In this document: piece after piece, positions 41,075 through 51,481 of the stretch
Numbering within the stretch: the first letter of the stretch is position 1
Layout: every line of letters starts with the position of its first letter
NCBI GenBank assembly: GCA_041392835.1
Contig: JAWKLF010000004.1
Span: 1 to 64,000 of the forward strand
Reading direction: 5' to 3'
Origin: OLB11 sp041392835
GTDB lineage: Bacteria; Bacteroidota; Bacteroidia; Chitinophagales; Chitinophagaceae
DNA: 64,000 bases
Program-made: the position numbers and the translations under genes
The notes under the pieces: model-generated
What the model was told of the DNA's origin: nothing
Database searches by the model: none
What the model saw: only the letters and a program-made list of their open reading frames with translations

Positions 41075-42898
41075 ATGAAAAAATTAGTATTCCTTCTCTT
41101 CACAATTTTTAGCCTAGTTACAACAAGCTATGCACAAACTCCTTATACACTTAGTGGCACATCGTATATGCAAGATTTTGATGGACTTGCCAATGGACTA
41201 CCACAAGGATGGCGAGTTGATACTTTAGTTAAACCAACGGGAGGTTTAGGTAATGATGCAAGTTCAAAATTTTCAAGCACCACTTCAGCATGGTCGAACA
41301 CAGGTCGAGGTTTCAAAAATTTATGCTCTGCTGATGGTCAAGTATCTACTGCAACTAGTGCTGACCAAAATGCAAGTACTGATAGAGCTTTAGGTGTACG
41401 CCAAGTAAGCTCAGCCGGTTGGGATGATATGGATAGTTTAGTATCAATGAGCTTTTATATAACTAATACAGCTACACTCAATTCATTTGCTTTAACTTTT
41501 AAAATACAATCTCTACATACAACTGCTAAGCGATATAACAATTGGATAGTACAATATGGTATAGGCACTAACCCAAGTTCATTTACAACAGTTGTTACTA
41601 ATCCAAGCGTACTTACAATGGATAGTAACTTTACAAACACAACAGTAAATGTAAACTTTGGTTCTGCACTAGACAATCAATCACAACCTGTTTGGATACG
41701 TATATGCCCTCAAGATACAACTATGGGAAGTGGTAGTCGTCCTCATGTAGCAATAGACGATTTTAACTTAACATGGTCTGGCACAGCCGTAAATAATACT
41801 CCAAATGTACTTACGTATACTCCTGCAAATAATGCAATGAATGTACCAGTATCTAATAGTAACCTAATGATAGACTTTGATAAAAATATTACAATTGGAA
41901 CTGGCAACGTAACTATCAATAATATCACAGATGCTACTAACCAAACTATAGCAGCTTCTGCATGTACTGCTACAGGTATGAATGTTACAATTCCAGGTGT
42001 AAGCTTGTTAGCTGGCAAACAATATGCAGTACAATATGATTCTACTTGCTTTATGTGGACTACATATAATTGTGCTGGTGTATATAATAATAATACTTGG
42101 GTATTCACTACAGAACCTCCAATATTACCTCCTGCTACTTCACTCAACGAAAATTTCTTTGGATGTGCACCTCCTACCTTAGGTGTATTTAAAGAATTTA
42201 GTGTGGTAGGGTCTCAAACTTGGCGTTGTTCTAATTTTGGACACAATGATACTGATGCTGTATATATGAACGGCTATTCAGGTGGTTCATTAGACAATGA
42301 AGACTATTTAGTATCTGGTCCATTAGATTTTGCAGGCATGACTAATCCTTATTTACATTTTTGGAGCAAAAAACGTTTTACTGGTACTAATACTAAAGAA
42401 GTAATGGTGTCTAATAATTTTGCAGGCGACCCAACTACAAGTACTTGGAATTTATTAAGCCCTAATTTAAGCATATTAGATACTACTTGGAAAGCGTTTA
42501 ATAATTTAAACATCACCGCTTATAAAGGATCCATTATGAATATTGCTTTCAAATATGTTTCATCAAGTGCGGGTAGCTCAGACGAATGGAGTATAGACGA
42601 TGTATATGTAACCGATGGTCCTGTAGGTATTTATCAATTGCAGAACTTAGACTTACAAGTATATGTTTTAGGTCAGGTTACTACTCAAGCCAATATATCT
42701 ATAATAGATCAAGAAGCAAATAATTACAATGTATCTATAATTGATATGTTTGGAAAAAAATTGGCTGCATACCAAATCCAAACAACAGCAGGTAAAAACT
42801 TTTATCAAATACCTACTTCTGCCTTGGCATCTGGAACTTATATAGTACAAATCCAAAATGCAAAAGGAACAAATCAAATTAAATTTAGTAAAAACTAA
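41075..42898 (+). CDS. T9SS-secreted protein with Ig-like and choice-of-anchor-J domains
   Basis: This 607-residue protein has a signal peptide (about 1-20, ending SYAQ). Residues about 30-235 form a beta-sandwich, about 240-345 a bacterial Ig-like (SbsA-type) domain (YTPANNAMNVPVSNSNLMIDF, split over 246-267), and about 355-510 a cleaved-adhesin/choice-of-anchor-J module (DEDYLVSGPLDF-like NEDYLVSGPLDF, DEWSIDDVYV). The last ~80 residues are a type A T9SS sorting domain (YNVSIIDMFGKKLAAYQI ... GTYIVQI). The protein is exported through T9SS and held at the surface or released. It has no visible enzyme motif. Confidence 0.85.
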   Translation: MKKLVFLLFTIFSLVTTSYAQTPYTLSGTSYMQDFDGLANGLPQGWRVDTLVKPTGGLGNDASSKFSSTTSAWSNTGRGFKNLCSADGQVSTATSADQNASTDRALGVRQVSSAGWDDMDSLVSMSFYITNTATLNSFALTFKIQSLHTTAKRYNNWIVQYGIGTNPSSFTTVVTNPSVLTMDSNFTNTTVNVNFGSALDNQSQPVWIRICPQDTTMGSGSRPHVAIDDFNLTWSGTAVNNTPNVLTYTPANNAMNVPVSNSNLMIDFDKNITIGTGNVTINNITDATNQTIAASACTATGMNVTIPGVSLLAGKQYAVQYDSTCFMWTTYNCAGVYNNNTWVFTTEPPILPPATSLNENFFGCAPPTLGVFKEFSVVGSQTWRCSNFGHNDTDAVYMNGYSGGSLDNEDYLVSGPLDFAGMTNPYLHFWSKKRFTGTNTKEVMVSNNFAGDPTTSTWNLLSPNLSILDTTWKAFNNLNITAYKGSIMNIAFKYVSSSAGSSDEWSIDDVYVTDGPVGIYQLQNLDLQVYVLGQVTTQANISIIDQEANNYNVSIIDMFGKKLAAYQIQTTAGKNFYQIPTSALASGTYIVQIQNAKGTNQIKFSKN

Positions 42899-42919
42899 TA
42901 CTTTCTAACATTTATAGTA

Positions 42920-42952
42920 GAGGCTAAAGGAATACCTTTAGCCTCTTTTTTT
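42920..42952 (+). terminator. Terminator of the TonB receptor operon
   Basis: GAGGCTAAAGG and CCTTTAGCCTC form an 11-bp stem around AATA, followed by T7. Confidence 0.9.
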
Positions 42953-43169
42953 GTTTTCACAGTTAGGATACTTATATTTATACCAGATTATGCATTAGCA
43001 TTTGCATATGATATATACGATTAATAAAATCAAATAATTTAGACTACAATTCGTTAAGTCTACAAAGTGATTTTTTAAACCGTGATAATTCTTTACATGC
43101 AAGTAGTTCACAGCTTTTTAATTGTTGCTATTGCACAACTTAGATTTATCGAAAGACAAACTGTATTAA
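42953..43169 (+). other. Intergenic leader of the histidine kinase gene
   Basis: About 215 bp of AT-rich sequence with no gene. No strong -7 box was found at the usual distance from the kinase start. Confidence 0.4.
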
Positions 43170-44300
43170 ATGAAAAAATTTGTTCGTTGGAAATTTATTT
43201 TAACTTTTATAGCAATACTCATTACCGTATTATCTCTATACTTTGCCAATGAACTAACTAAAAAATTAGCAAAAGAAGAACGCAAAAAAATCATCCAAAT
43301 GGGTATGGCCTTTGAAGAAATACTTCAATCAAAGGAAGGCGATATTTTTAAATTAGCATCTACAATTATATCTGAAAACACTACTATACCCGTCATTTTT
43401 GTAGATAAAAATGGAATGATATTAGATGCTAAGAATATAGACTCTACAAACAATGAAGAAGGAATAAAAAATCAACTTATTGAACTCAAAAAAACACATC
43501 CTCCTATAGAATACAATGTGGCCGAAAATGAAAAACAATTTATTTATTATGGGGAATCTGAACTATTAAAACAACTACGCTATTTTCCCTTTATACTCCT
43601 TTTTATTTTATTCTTATTTCTGCTTATAGTAGCTTTTTATATTAATTCATCGGGCAAGCAAATGCAGGATAGAGTGTGGGTAGGTATGAGCAAGGAGACA
43701 GCACACCAACTCGGCACACCACTAAATTCTTTGGTGGCTTGGATAGAATATTTAAAAGAAAAAAATGTAGAGCACAATGTTTTATCTGAAATGGAAAATG
43801 ATATTAATAGACTACAGTTGATAGCTGATCGTTTTTCAAAGATTGGGAGTAAGCCCAATTTAGAAGAAGAACAACTGATAGAACGTTTGAAAAATATTAT
43901 TCAATACATGCAACGTAGAGCATCTAAGCAAATTACGTTTGATATGGAATATGACAAAGAAGATATATTAGTCGTTATATCGGGTCCATTATTTGATTGG
44001 GTTATTGAAAATTTAATTCGCAATGCCTTAGATGCCATGGAAGGAAAAGGAAAAATTACTGTGAAGATTAAAGATGAAATTACGCAAACTATTATTGATG
44101 TATGTGATACTGGCAAAGGCATTAGTAAAAACAATATCAATAAAGTTTTTAACCCAGGATTTTCTACAAAAAAAAGAGGTTGGGGTTTGGGTCTGTCGCT
44201 TTCTAAACGAATTATTTCAGAATATCACTATGGAGATATTTTTGTAAAAAAATCTGAATATGGCAAAGGCACTACTTTTAGAATTGTATTAAAAAGATAA
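43170..44300 (+). CDS. Sensor histidine kinase, membrane-bound
   Basis: This 376-residue protein has two membrane helices (about 8-27 and 138-160) flanking a ~110-residue sensor region. The phosphoacceptor helix is SKETAHQLGTPLNSLVAWIEYL (H in AHQLGTP). The HATPase domain follows with N-box VIENLIRNALDAM, G1 DVCDTGKGI and G2 RGWGLGLSLSKRII. No partner response regulator is adjacent, so it is an orphan kinase. The NtrC-like regulator at 20.3 kb is a remote candidate partner only. Confidence 0.9.
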   Translation: MKKFVRWKFILTFIAILITVLSLYFANELTKKLAKEERKKIIQMGMAFEEILQSKEGDIFKLASTIISENTTIPVIFVDKNGMILDAKNIDSTNNEEGIKNQLIELKKTHPPIEYNVAENEKQFIYYGESELLKQLRYFPFILLFILFLFLLIVAFYINSSGKQMQDRVWVGMSKETAHQLGTPLNSLVAWIEYLKEKNVEHNVLSEMENDINRLQLIADRFSKIGSKPNLEEEQLIERLKNIIQYMQRRASKQITFDMEYDKEDILVVISGPLFDWVIENLIRNALDAMEGKGKITVKIKDEITQTIIDVCDTGKGISKNNINKVFNPGFSTKKRGWGLGLSLSKRIISEYHYGDIFVKKSEYGKGTTFRIVLKR

Positions 44301-44308
44301 AATTACTA

Positions 44309-45310
44309 TTAAACAATTTCGGTATTCATCATTTTCCACAACTCATCTTTTAATACTTCTAAACCTTGTTGAGCAACAGACGAAATAAAAATTAGCTTAA
44401 CATCTAAAGGGAACTCTTTTTTAATTTCCGTTTTCAATTCATCGTCCAACATGTCACTTTTACTAATGGCCAATAGCATTTGTTTATCCAATAAATCTTT
44501 ATTGTATTTTTCTAACTCACGGAGCAAAATAGTATATTCTTCAAAATGATTTTTACTATCAGCTGGTATTAAAAATAGTAAAACAGGATTGCGTTCTATA
44601 TGACGTAAAAAACGATAACCCAACCCTTTACCTTCGGCTGCGCCCTCGATAATGCCAGGCAAATCGGCTACACAAAATGAAGTATTTTCTTTATAGGGTA
44701 CCATACCCAAATTGGGGGTGATAGTAGTAAATGCATAGTCGGCAATTTTGGGTTTAGCTGCGCTTATAACAGATAATAAAGTAGACTTCCCAGCATTCGG
44801 GAAACCAACCATACCCACATCGGCCAATATTTTTAGTTCCACTATTTTCCATCCTTCGTGCCCGCTTTCTCCAGGCTGAGCATAGTCGGGTGCCTGATTG
44901 GTTGGCGTAGCAAAATGTGCATTACCCAAACCACCTCTACCACCTGGCAACCACACAACTTCTTGTCCGTGTTCCAGTATTTCTATTTCTACCTCTCCAG
45001 TATCTTCATCTTTTCCTATAGTTCCAAGTGGCACTTCTATGATAATGTCTTTACCACTTTTTCCAAAACAATTACTTTTGCCGCCTTTTTGACCATCCTC
45101 GGCAATAATATTTTTGTGGTATCGAAGATGTAATAAAGTCCAAAGATTTTTATTTCCTTTTAAAATAATATGACCACCTCGTCCTCCATCGCCACCATCA
45201 GGGCCTCCATTGGGTCTAAATTTTTCTCTTAAAAAATGTACATTTCCTGCACCTCCTTTTCCTGAATGACAAAACACTCGGATGTAGTCGATAAAATTAT
45301 CTGTCTGCAT
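44309..45310 (-). CDS. obgE: Obg-family GTPase
   Basis: This 333-residue protein has a Gly-rich OBG fold (about 1-158: CHSGKGGAGNVHFLREKF, GGDGGRGGHIILKG) followed by the G domain. G1 is GFPNAGKSTLL, G2 the TTITPNLG region, G3 DLPGIIEGAAEGKGLG and G4 AISKSDML. Obg acts in large-subunit ribosome assembly and stress control. It lacks the C-terminal OCT domain, which is normal for many Bacteroidota. The gene follows adk by 21 bp. Confidence 0.95.
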   Translation of the reverse strand: MQTDNFIDYIRVFCHSGKGGAGNVHFLREKFRPNGGPDGGDGGRGGHIILKGNKNLWTLLHLRYHKNIIAEDGQKGGKSNCFGKSGKDIIIEVPLGTIGKDEDTGEVEIEILEHGQEVVWLPGGRGGLGNAHFATPTNQAPDYAQPGESGHEGWKIVELKILADVGMVGFPNAGKSTLLSVISAAKPKIADYAFTTITPNLGMVPYKENTSFCVADLPGIIEGAAEGKGLGYRFLRHIERNPVLLFLIPADSKNHFEEYTILLRELEKYNKDLLDKQMLLAISKSDMLDDELKTEIKKEFPLDVKLIFISSVAQQGLEVLKDELWKMMNTEIV

Positions 45311-45331
45311 GCTATTTATTTTCAGCCATGC

Positions 45332-45907
45332 TTATTGCATAGTGGCTTCTATTTCTTCTGATATAGCATCGAAAATATTTTCAATACTACCCTCTCCTTT
45401 TACTTCAATCAACTTGTTTCTTTCTTTATAGTAATCTGCAACAGGAGAAGTTTTTGCATGGTATTCGTGTATTCTATTAACAATAATTTCTTCGTTGTCA
45501 TCGCTACGACCACTTACTTGCCCTCTAGCGAGCAATCTGTTTTTTAATTCCTCTTCTGAAACCGTTAAGCTAATAACAAGGCGAATAGGTTGCTCTTTAA
45601 AAGCTAATAAATTATCTAATGCCTCTGCTTGTGCAACTGTACGAGGAAAGCCATCAAAAATAAAACCGTGAACATTTTGATTTTCATCTAAACGGCTACT
45701 GATCATTCCGATTACTATTTCATCTGGCACCAATGCGCCCTGATCCATATACTTTTTGGCTTCTAAACCAAGAGGTGTTTCATTAGCGACCTCATTTCTC
45801 AACAAGTCGCCTGTAGATAAATGAGATAAATTAAATTTTTCGATGATTAAATCCGATTGCGTTCCTTTTCCACTTCCGGGTGGACCAAATAATATAAGAT
45901 TAAACAT
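45332..45907 (-). CDS. adk: Adenylate kinase
   Basis: This 191-residue enzyme interconverts AMP plus ATP with two ADP. P-loop LFGPPGSGKGTQSDLI, AMP-binding LSTGDLLRNEV and FDGFPRTVAQAEAL, and the short LID segment RGQVSGRSDDNEEI without zinc Cys residues. Length and order are normal for the short-lid type. It is transcribed together with obgE. Confidence 0.97.
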   Translation of the reverse strand: MFNLILFGPPGSGKGTQSDLIIEKFNLSHLSTGDLLRNEVANETPLGLEAKKYMDQGALVPDEIVIGMISSRLDENQNVHGFIFDGFPRTVAQAEALDNLLAFKEQPIRLVISLTVSEEELKNRLLARGQVSGRSDDNEEIIVNRIHEYHAKTSPVADYYKERNKLIEVKGEGSIENIFDAISEEIEATMQ

Positions 45908-46190
45908 TGTTTTTTTTGCTAATTGTGTTTTAAGTTGGCAAATATACGTTGAAATATTTTGTCCTCAAGTTAAGATTATTTCTTTTGATATTTTTAAATA
46001 TAAATATATTACATTTATTTTTATATATTTATTTTTTCTGTAAAATATAGTAAAACTCAATTTTTTTAGGTACTACAAGAAATTATTATACTTATTACAT
46101 ATTTTTATAATGTTATATATTTTAAAAATAATTGATACTTTTTCTTACAAAATAAAATATTTTTATACATTCGCATAAAATTATATATAA
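45908..46190 (+). promoter_or_regulatory. AT-rich divergent adk/glnN intergenic region
   Basis: About 280 bp, very AT-rich, between the divergent adk and glnN genes. TACATTCG (46166-46173), a near match to TAnnTTTG, lies 17 bp before the glnN ATG. No riboswitch or palindrome of note was seen. Confidence 0.4.
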
Positions 46191-48383
46191 ATGGAAAATT
46201 TACGCTTTAAAGCCATCCACAATCTCAACAACAGCAATAAAGATGTTAGAGACTACGATCAAAAGAAAATTACTGAATTTTTTGGAATCAATGTATTTAG
46301 TGGCAAAGTGCAACGTGAATATCTTAGTGATGAGGCCTACAAAAGCCTTACCAATTCCATTAAAACAGGTAGTAAAATAGACCGTCGCATGGCCGATCAA
46401 ATAGCAAGTGCTATGAAAGCTTGGGCTATGGACCGAGGAGTAACACACTTTACACACTGGTTTCAACCGCTTACTGGTGCTACCGCCGAAAAGCATGACT
46501 CTTTTTTTACTATCAAAAGCGATGGTTCTGCTTTAGAACTTTTTGATGGTGATGCATTGGTACAACAAGAGCCTGATGCTTCGAGTTTTCCAAATGGAGG
46601 AATCCGGGCTACTTTTGAAGCTCGCGGCTATACTGCTTGGGATCCTACTTCGCCAGCATTTATTATAGATCAAGCAAGAGGCAAAACCTTGTGTATTCCT
46701 ACTATATTTATTTCGTACAGTGGAGAAAGTTTAGATACAAAAACACCTTTACTTCGATCTTTAGATGCAGTAAACAAAGCAGCCTTAGATGTATGCCATT
46801 TTTTTGACAAAAATGTAAATCGAGTAACTCCAACTTTAGGTTGGGAACAAGAGTATTTTGTTATTGAAGAATCTATGGCCAATGCTCGACCCGATTTATT
46901 AGCTTGCGGTAGAACCTTATTTGGTCATACTCCGGCCAAAGGACAACAATTAGAAGACCACTATTTTGGTGCAATACCTGAAAAAGTATTTGCTTTTATG
47001 CAAGATTTTGAACAAGAATCTTATAAATTAGGTATTCCGCTCCGAACAAGACACAATGAGGTTGCACCTTCTCAATTTGAGTGTGCCCCTATATTTGAAG
47101 AAGTCAATATTGCCGTAGACCACAATTCATTATTAATGGATGTGATGCAACGAGTAGCCAAACGACATCAACTAAAAGTGCTTCTGCACGAAAAACCATT
47201 TGCTGGTGTAAATGGAAGTGGGAAACACAACAACTGGAGTTTATCTACCGATACAGGAGTTAATCTATTAGCTCCAGGTAAGACACCAAGAACCAATCTC
47301 ATGTTTCTAACTTTTTTTGTCAATGTAGTTAAAGCAGTATCTAATCATGCCGATTTGTTGAGAGCTTCTATAGCCTCTTCTACCAACGATCACAGACTGG
47401 GTGCTAACGAGGCTCCTCCAGCAATTATTTCTGTTTTTATAGGAAAATATTTATCCGAAGTGCTAGATGAAATTGAAGAACGAGTAACTGGTAAATTTAC
47501 AGAGCAAGATGAAGTTATTCTGAAAATGGATATACACAAACACATCCCCGATTTGTTGATGGATAATACAGACCGAAATAGAACAAGTCCATTTGCATTT
47601 ACGGGAAACAAATTTGAGTTTAGAGCGGTTGGTTCATCAGCAAACTGTGCATGGCCTATGACTATTTTAAACACCATTATGGCCGATACGCTTATTGCAT
47701 TTAAAAAAGAAGTAGATGAGAAAATAGAATCTGGTGAGAAAAAAGAAATTGCTCTTTTGCAAGTCATCAGAAAATATATTTCTGAAAGCAAACAAATTCG
47801 TTTTGAAGGCGATAACTATAGCGATGCATGGGCCGAAGAAGCTGCCAAAAGAGGATTAAGCAATTTTAAAGACACCCCTTCTGCTTTAGATATTTTTGAA
47901 AAAGAAGAAGTAAAAAAACTCTTTGAAACACACGGCATTTTCTTCAATAAAGAATTGGAAGCAAGACATGAAATCATGTTGGAAGAATACGTGAAAAAAA
48001 TACAAATTGAAGCACGTATGATAGGCTATTTAGCCAGCAACTCCATATTACCAGCAGCAATTAATTATCAAAATAAATTAATTACGAATATCAAAGGATT
48101 AAAAGAAATAGGCTTAGATAAAGAAACCTATAGATCTCAAATTGAAATAGTTGAAGTGATTTCTAAGCATATTAATAAAATAAGTGATTTGGTAGAAGCT
48201 ATGATAAATGAACGTAAGAAAGCCAATGAAATAGAAAATACACATCAAAAAGCTTTGGCATACTGCGAAAAAATTAAAGTATTTTTTGATGAAATTCGTT
48301 ATCATGCTGACAAGCTTGAACTTATTGTAGAAGATAGTCTTTGGGTATTACCAAAATACCGAGAAATGCTATTTCTGAGATAG
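46191..48383 (+). CDS. glnN: Glutamine synthetase type III
   Basis: This 730-residue enzyme assimilates ammonia into glutamine. The size and sequence match GSIII (GlnN), common in Bacteroidota: THFTHWFQPLTGATAEKHDSF near the N-terminus, then GWEQEYFVIEE, RTRHNEVAPSQFECAPIFEE, KPFAGVNGSGKHNNWS and NRTSPFAFTGNKFEFRAVG, each with catalytic Glu, His or Arg residues. The C-terminal helical tail (from about 600) is typical. It stands alone, with no regulator nearby. Confidence 0.97.
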   Translation: MENLRFKAIHNLNNSNKDVRDYDQKKITEFFGINVFSGKVQREYLSDEAYKSLTNSIKTGSKIDRRMADQIASAMKAWAMDRGVTHFTHWFQPLTGATAEKHDSFFTIKSDGSALELFDGDALVQQEPDASSFPNGGIRATFEARGYTAWDPTSPAFIIDQARGKTLCIPTIFISYSGESLDTKTPLLRSLDAVNKAALDVCHFFDKNVNRVTPTLGWEQEYFVIEESMANARPDLLACGRTLFGHTPAKGQQLEDHYFGAIPEKVFAFMQDFEQESYKLGIPLRTRHNEVAPSQFECAPIFEEVNIAVDHNSLLMDVMQRVAKRHQLKVLLHEKPFAGVNGSGKHNNWSLSTDTGVNLLAPGKTPRTNLMFLTFFVNVVKAVSNHADLLRASIASSTNDHRLGANEAPPAIISVFIGKYLSEVLDEIEERVTGKFTEQDEVILKMDIHKHIPDLLMDNTDRNRTSPFAFTGNKFEFRAVGSSANCAWPMTILNTIMADTLIAFKKEVDEKIESGEKKEIALLQVIRKYISESKQIRFEGDNYSDAWAEEAAKRGLSNFKDTPSALDIFEKEEVKKLFETHGIFFNKELEARHEIMLEEYVKKIQIEARMIGYLASNSILPAAINYQNKLITNIKGLKEIGLDKETYRSQIEIVEVISKHINKISDLVEAMINERKKANEIENTHQKALAYCEKIKVFFDEIRYHADKLELIVEDSLWVLPKYREMLFLR

Positions 48384-48478
48384 ACATAGCACTTTTTTGT
48401 TTTTTTATTATACCACTGACTCTTGTTTTTTTGTATTCGTGTATTTAATATTACTTTTATGTACAATACACATATCCA

Positions 48479-49030
48479 ATGAAATCTATACTTGACCTTT
48501 TATTACCTTCTATCATAAGTAGTAGTGTTGTAGGCCTCTTGATAGGCACTATACTAAAACGCAAAACAGAAACCATAACTGCCGAAGTAAAAAAACAGTT
48601 TGAGAAAAACATGACTGTTTTTAAGTCAACCTATTTATGGAAAGAAAAAGCAATATCCGAATTATTTGGCCCTGTCAATATTCAATTAAATAGAACAAAG
48701 AATGCCTTTGCAAGGTATCGGGCAACAAATCTTTTTTTGGAAGCCAAAGTATTAAAGGTAGGAAACGAAAAAATTAGAGACCTGCTTTTAGAAAAAGCAT
48801 ATTTAATACCCAATGAATTAATCCAAGATGCCGAAAAACTCATAGAGCACTATGATGTATGGTTAGAAGAATTTGACAGAATACGTGCGGAAGAAAATCC
48901 TAATTTGGATCAGAAATTTGTTTATGCTGGACCAAAAGGCTTTCCATTTCCTACAAATTCAGAAAATAATTTTAAGGCTTACTATCAAAAAATATGGAAT
49001 GAATTATATGGAGATAAGGCAATAAGTTAA
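48479..49030 (+). CDS. Hypothetical protein with N-terminal membrane anchor
   Basis: This 183-residue protein matches no family that I can name. A hydrophobic segment (about 4-24, ILDLLLPSIISSSVVGLLIG) is followed by a mainly helical, charged cytoplasmic part (EVKKQFEKNMTVFKSTYLW, KAISELFGPVNIQLNRTKNAF). It ends with its stop overlapping that of the convergent outer-membrane gene by 4 bp. Confidence 0.65.
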   Translation: MKSILDLLLPSIISSSVVGLLIGTILKRKTETITAEVKKQFEKNMTVFKSTYLWKEKAISELFGPVNIQLNRTKNAFARYRATNLFLEAKVLKVGNEKIRDLLLEKAYLIPNELIQDAEKLIEHYDVWLEEFDRIRAEENPNLDQKFVYAGPKGFPFPTNSENNFKAYYQKIWNELYGDKAIS

Positions 49031-49890
49031 TGTGAATTACCAAGTACATTACGTGGGCAACGTGTTTTTTTGTAGCGCATTAAGTTGCCAAACGATTCAA
49101 AATAAATAGCCACATTAATGCCTCCAAACCAATACCAATCTTTTTTCATGTTATCGCCTCGTACAAACTGGTCATTAGGGTAGTTTCCATCCCAATAAGA
49201 CAACTCATCAGTACGATAAGAAAGATCTACACTTTGTTTTCCTTTGTATCTAAATAATGTATCTAAGTTCACATAAGACTTGCTTACATCGTCTAAATAA
49301 TCTGTAGCTGTATATCTGAAGCCTAATTCTGCACTTACAAATACCTTTTTCCCAATTAACACTTTTAGACCACCACCCAAAGGCACACCGACATTGACTA
49401 AGCTATAAATTCTTCTATCGGGATATTGTCTCAAACCTTGCCCCTCGGTGCTCAAAGGTCTTAGATATACTTTTTCATCGTCTATTTGAGTATAGGGATT
49501 GTAATAAAACAAACTTAGTCCTACAAAAACATAGGGAGAAAACTTAAATTCATCAAAATCAACGGGTAACATGTTGGCTTCTATAGCTCCATGAGCTTCA
49601 AACAAATTTGTTTGAAAATCTAAATTTCTTGCTTTTACTGCGGGCGATTCGGACAAACTGTCGGCCCCAAATAAGCTGGCATAGGTAGCACCAAAACGAA
49701 ATCCTACACTTGGATGTACAAAATATTTATAGGTAATACCTCCACAAGAACGATAGCCTTCATTTGGAAAAAGTCTTTCTTGCAAATCTCCATAGTAACT
49801 TGATGTACCGCCAAATACACCCACCTCGTGGTGCTTTTGAGCTTGCATGATAGCCGGTAACAATAGAAATAAAAGTATCTTTTTAATCAT
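49027..49890 (-). CDS. DUF6089-type outer-membrane beta-barrel protein
   Basis: This 287-residue protein has a signal peptide (about 1-17, ending MQAQ) and aromatic-rich beta-strands throughout (HEVGVFGGTSSYYGDLQ, FSPYVFVGLSLFYYNPY, VFVSAELGFRYTATDYLDD). DUF6089 proteins are Bacteroidota outer-membrane barrels of unknown role. It is a single gene. Confidence 0.8.
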   Translation of the reverse strand: MIKKILLFLLLPAIMQAQKHHEVGVFGGTSSYYGDLQERLFPNEGYRSCGGITYKYFVHPSVGFRFGATYASLFGADSLSESPAVKARNLDFQTNLFEAHGAIEANMLPVDFDEFKFSPYVFVGLSLFYYNPYTQIDDEKVYLRPLSTEGQGLRQYPDRRIYSLVNVGVPLGGGLKVLIGKKVFVSAELGFRYTATDYLDDVSKSYVNLDTLFRYKGKQSVDLSYRTDELSYWDGNYPNDQFVRGDNMKKDWYWFGGINVAIYFESFGNLMRYKKTRCPRNVLGNSH

Positions 49891-49984
49891 ATTTAGATTA
49901 ACTATTTTATTACAATGTAATATTACAACAAGAATATGAAAAAATTAAATATTTAGTTAGTCAATTTTCTATTTGTTGTAAATA

Positions 49985-50016
49985 AAGAACGGTCTTCATA
50001 GAAGACCGCTCTTAAA
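49985..50016 (-). terminator. Terminator after the PKD gene
   Basis: AAGAGCGGTCTTC and GAAGACCGTTCTT (minus strand) form a long stem with a TAT loop, followed by a T-rich run, 22 bp past the stop. Confidence 0.75.
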
Positions 50017-50034
50017 GGAGAAATAATAACGGTT

Positions 50035-51448
50035 TTATTCTTTGATGATACTACTCATCATAGTACCTTGATTGGTTTTCATTTTAATATAATAAAGACC
50101 TTTTGATAAAGCATCAGTATTCAAAAGAACCTCTTTTGATTGTGTAGTTTCTTTTATGTCTTGTTGTAATACAACTCTACCCGCTGGGTCAATTATAGAA
50201 ACAAGAGATGGTTTTACCGATTGAGGCAATAGTATATGTAGCTCATTTTGAGTTGGATTCGGATAGATGTTCAATTTTTGAGTTGATACATCGTTGATAC
50301 CAGATAATATAACTGTTATTTGCTGACAAGTAGTATCGAAACAAGGCGATGCCGAGTTGATATTACCAATTGCAACTAAACAAACATTATAAGTTCCATT
50401 GGCAGTATATGTATGCGAAGGGCTTGACACATTATTGGCAGTTGCACCATCTCCAAAGTTCCAAGCATACAAGGTAGATGAACAACCCGTACATGTGGTG
50501 TTATTCGTAAAAGTATAAACACTTCCATTTAGTGTAGTTGGAGTAAAACTTGCTGTTAAATTACAAGGTAATGTACCTGAGCTTACTGTTACTGTATGAC
50601 AAGAAGAATCAACACAAGTTAGAGAAGTCAAGGTATCCACACTATAAGCAGTTAAACAAACAGTATATGCACCAGCACTAGTATAACTATGTGTTGGATT
50701 TACAGCATTTGAAATAGGCGAAGCATCACCAAAATCCCAAGAATAGCTTGTAATAACGGATGTTGGAGTGCTTGGAGTAGATGAATTTGAAAATAATACA
50801 TTTAAGCCAGCGGCTGTTTGAGAAAAATTCACATTGGCACCACAGCCTGTTGTAGAATTACCAACAGTAATAGTAGCACAAGCACTATCAACACAAATAG
50901 AAGTAGGGTTAGAGCCCGTAGAGGTTGCTAATACACATACAGTATATACACCTGGGTTGGCATAAGTATGTGTAGGCGAAGCAGCTGTAGATGAATTACC
51001 ATCTCCAAAATCCCAAGAATAGTTTATACCTGTAGCACAACCTGAACACGTGGTATTATTAGTAAACGAAGCAGTAAGACCACTAACACTTGGCACAAAG
51101 CCAGCGTTTAAGTTGCATCCTCCTACTTGAGTAATATATACTGAATCGCAATAGGTACATGATATGACATTTGTAGAACCTACTTGGCTTAAATAACGAG
51201 TTAAACATACCAAATATTGACCTGGTGCTGTATACATATGTGTATTGATATTGATGGGTCTGGTATAGTAGTCGAACTACCATCGCCATAATCAAAATGG
51301 ACACTGTCTAGTTGAATAAATAAGTGGTAATACCCAGTTGTAAGTAAATGTAGCATTGAAACCCAATCGTTTACAAAATTGCAAGCTGATTGTCCTTTTA
51401 CTTGGCTAAAAGCCAAAAAGAACGATAAAAGCGGTATAGCCTTTTCAT
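50035..51448 (-). CDS. PKD-repeat T9SS-secreted protein, frameshifts near 5' end
   Basis: The start at ATG 51448 needs one extra A in an A4 run to give the signal peptide MKKAIPLLSFFLAFSQ. A second shift near 51235 joins GDGSSTTIPDPSI to THMYTAPGQYLVCLTRYLS. The body has four PKD-type repeats with YSWDFGDG/YAWNFGDG, SPSHTYxxxGxYxVCL and repeated Cys pairs (TCSGCATG, CVDSACATI), ending in a type A T9SS sorting domain (NIYPNPTQNELHIL). Probably a surface adhesin-like protein. Indels at a homopolymer suggest sequence error. Confidence 0.8.
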
Positions 51449-51481
51449 GTTTAAAAATTATTTTGTTATTAGTAATACGTA

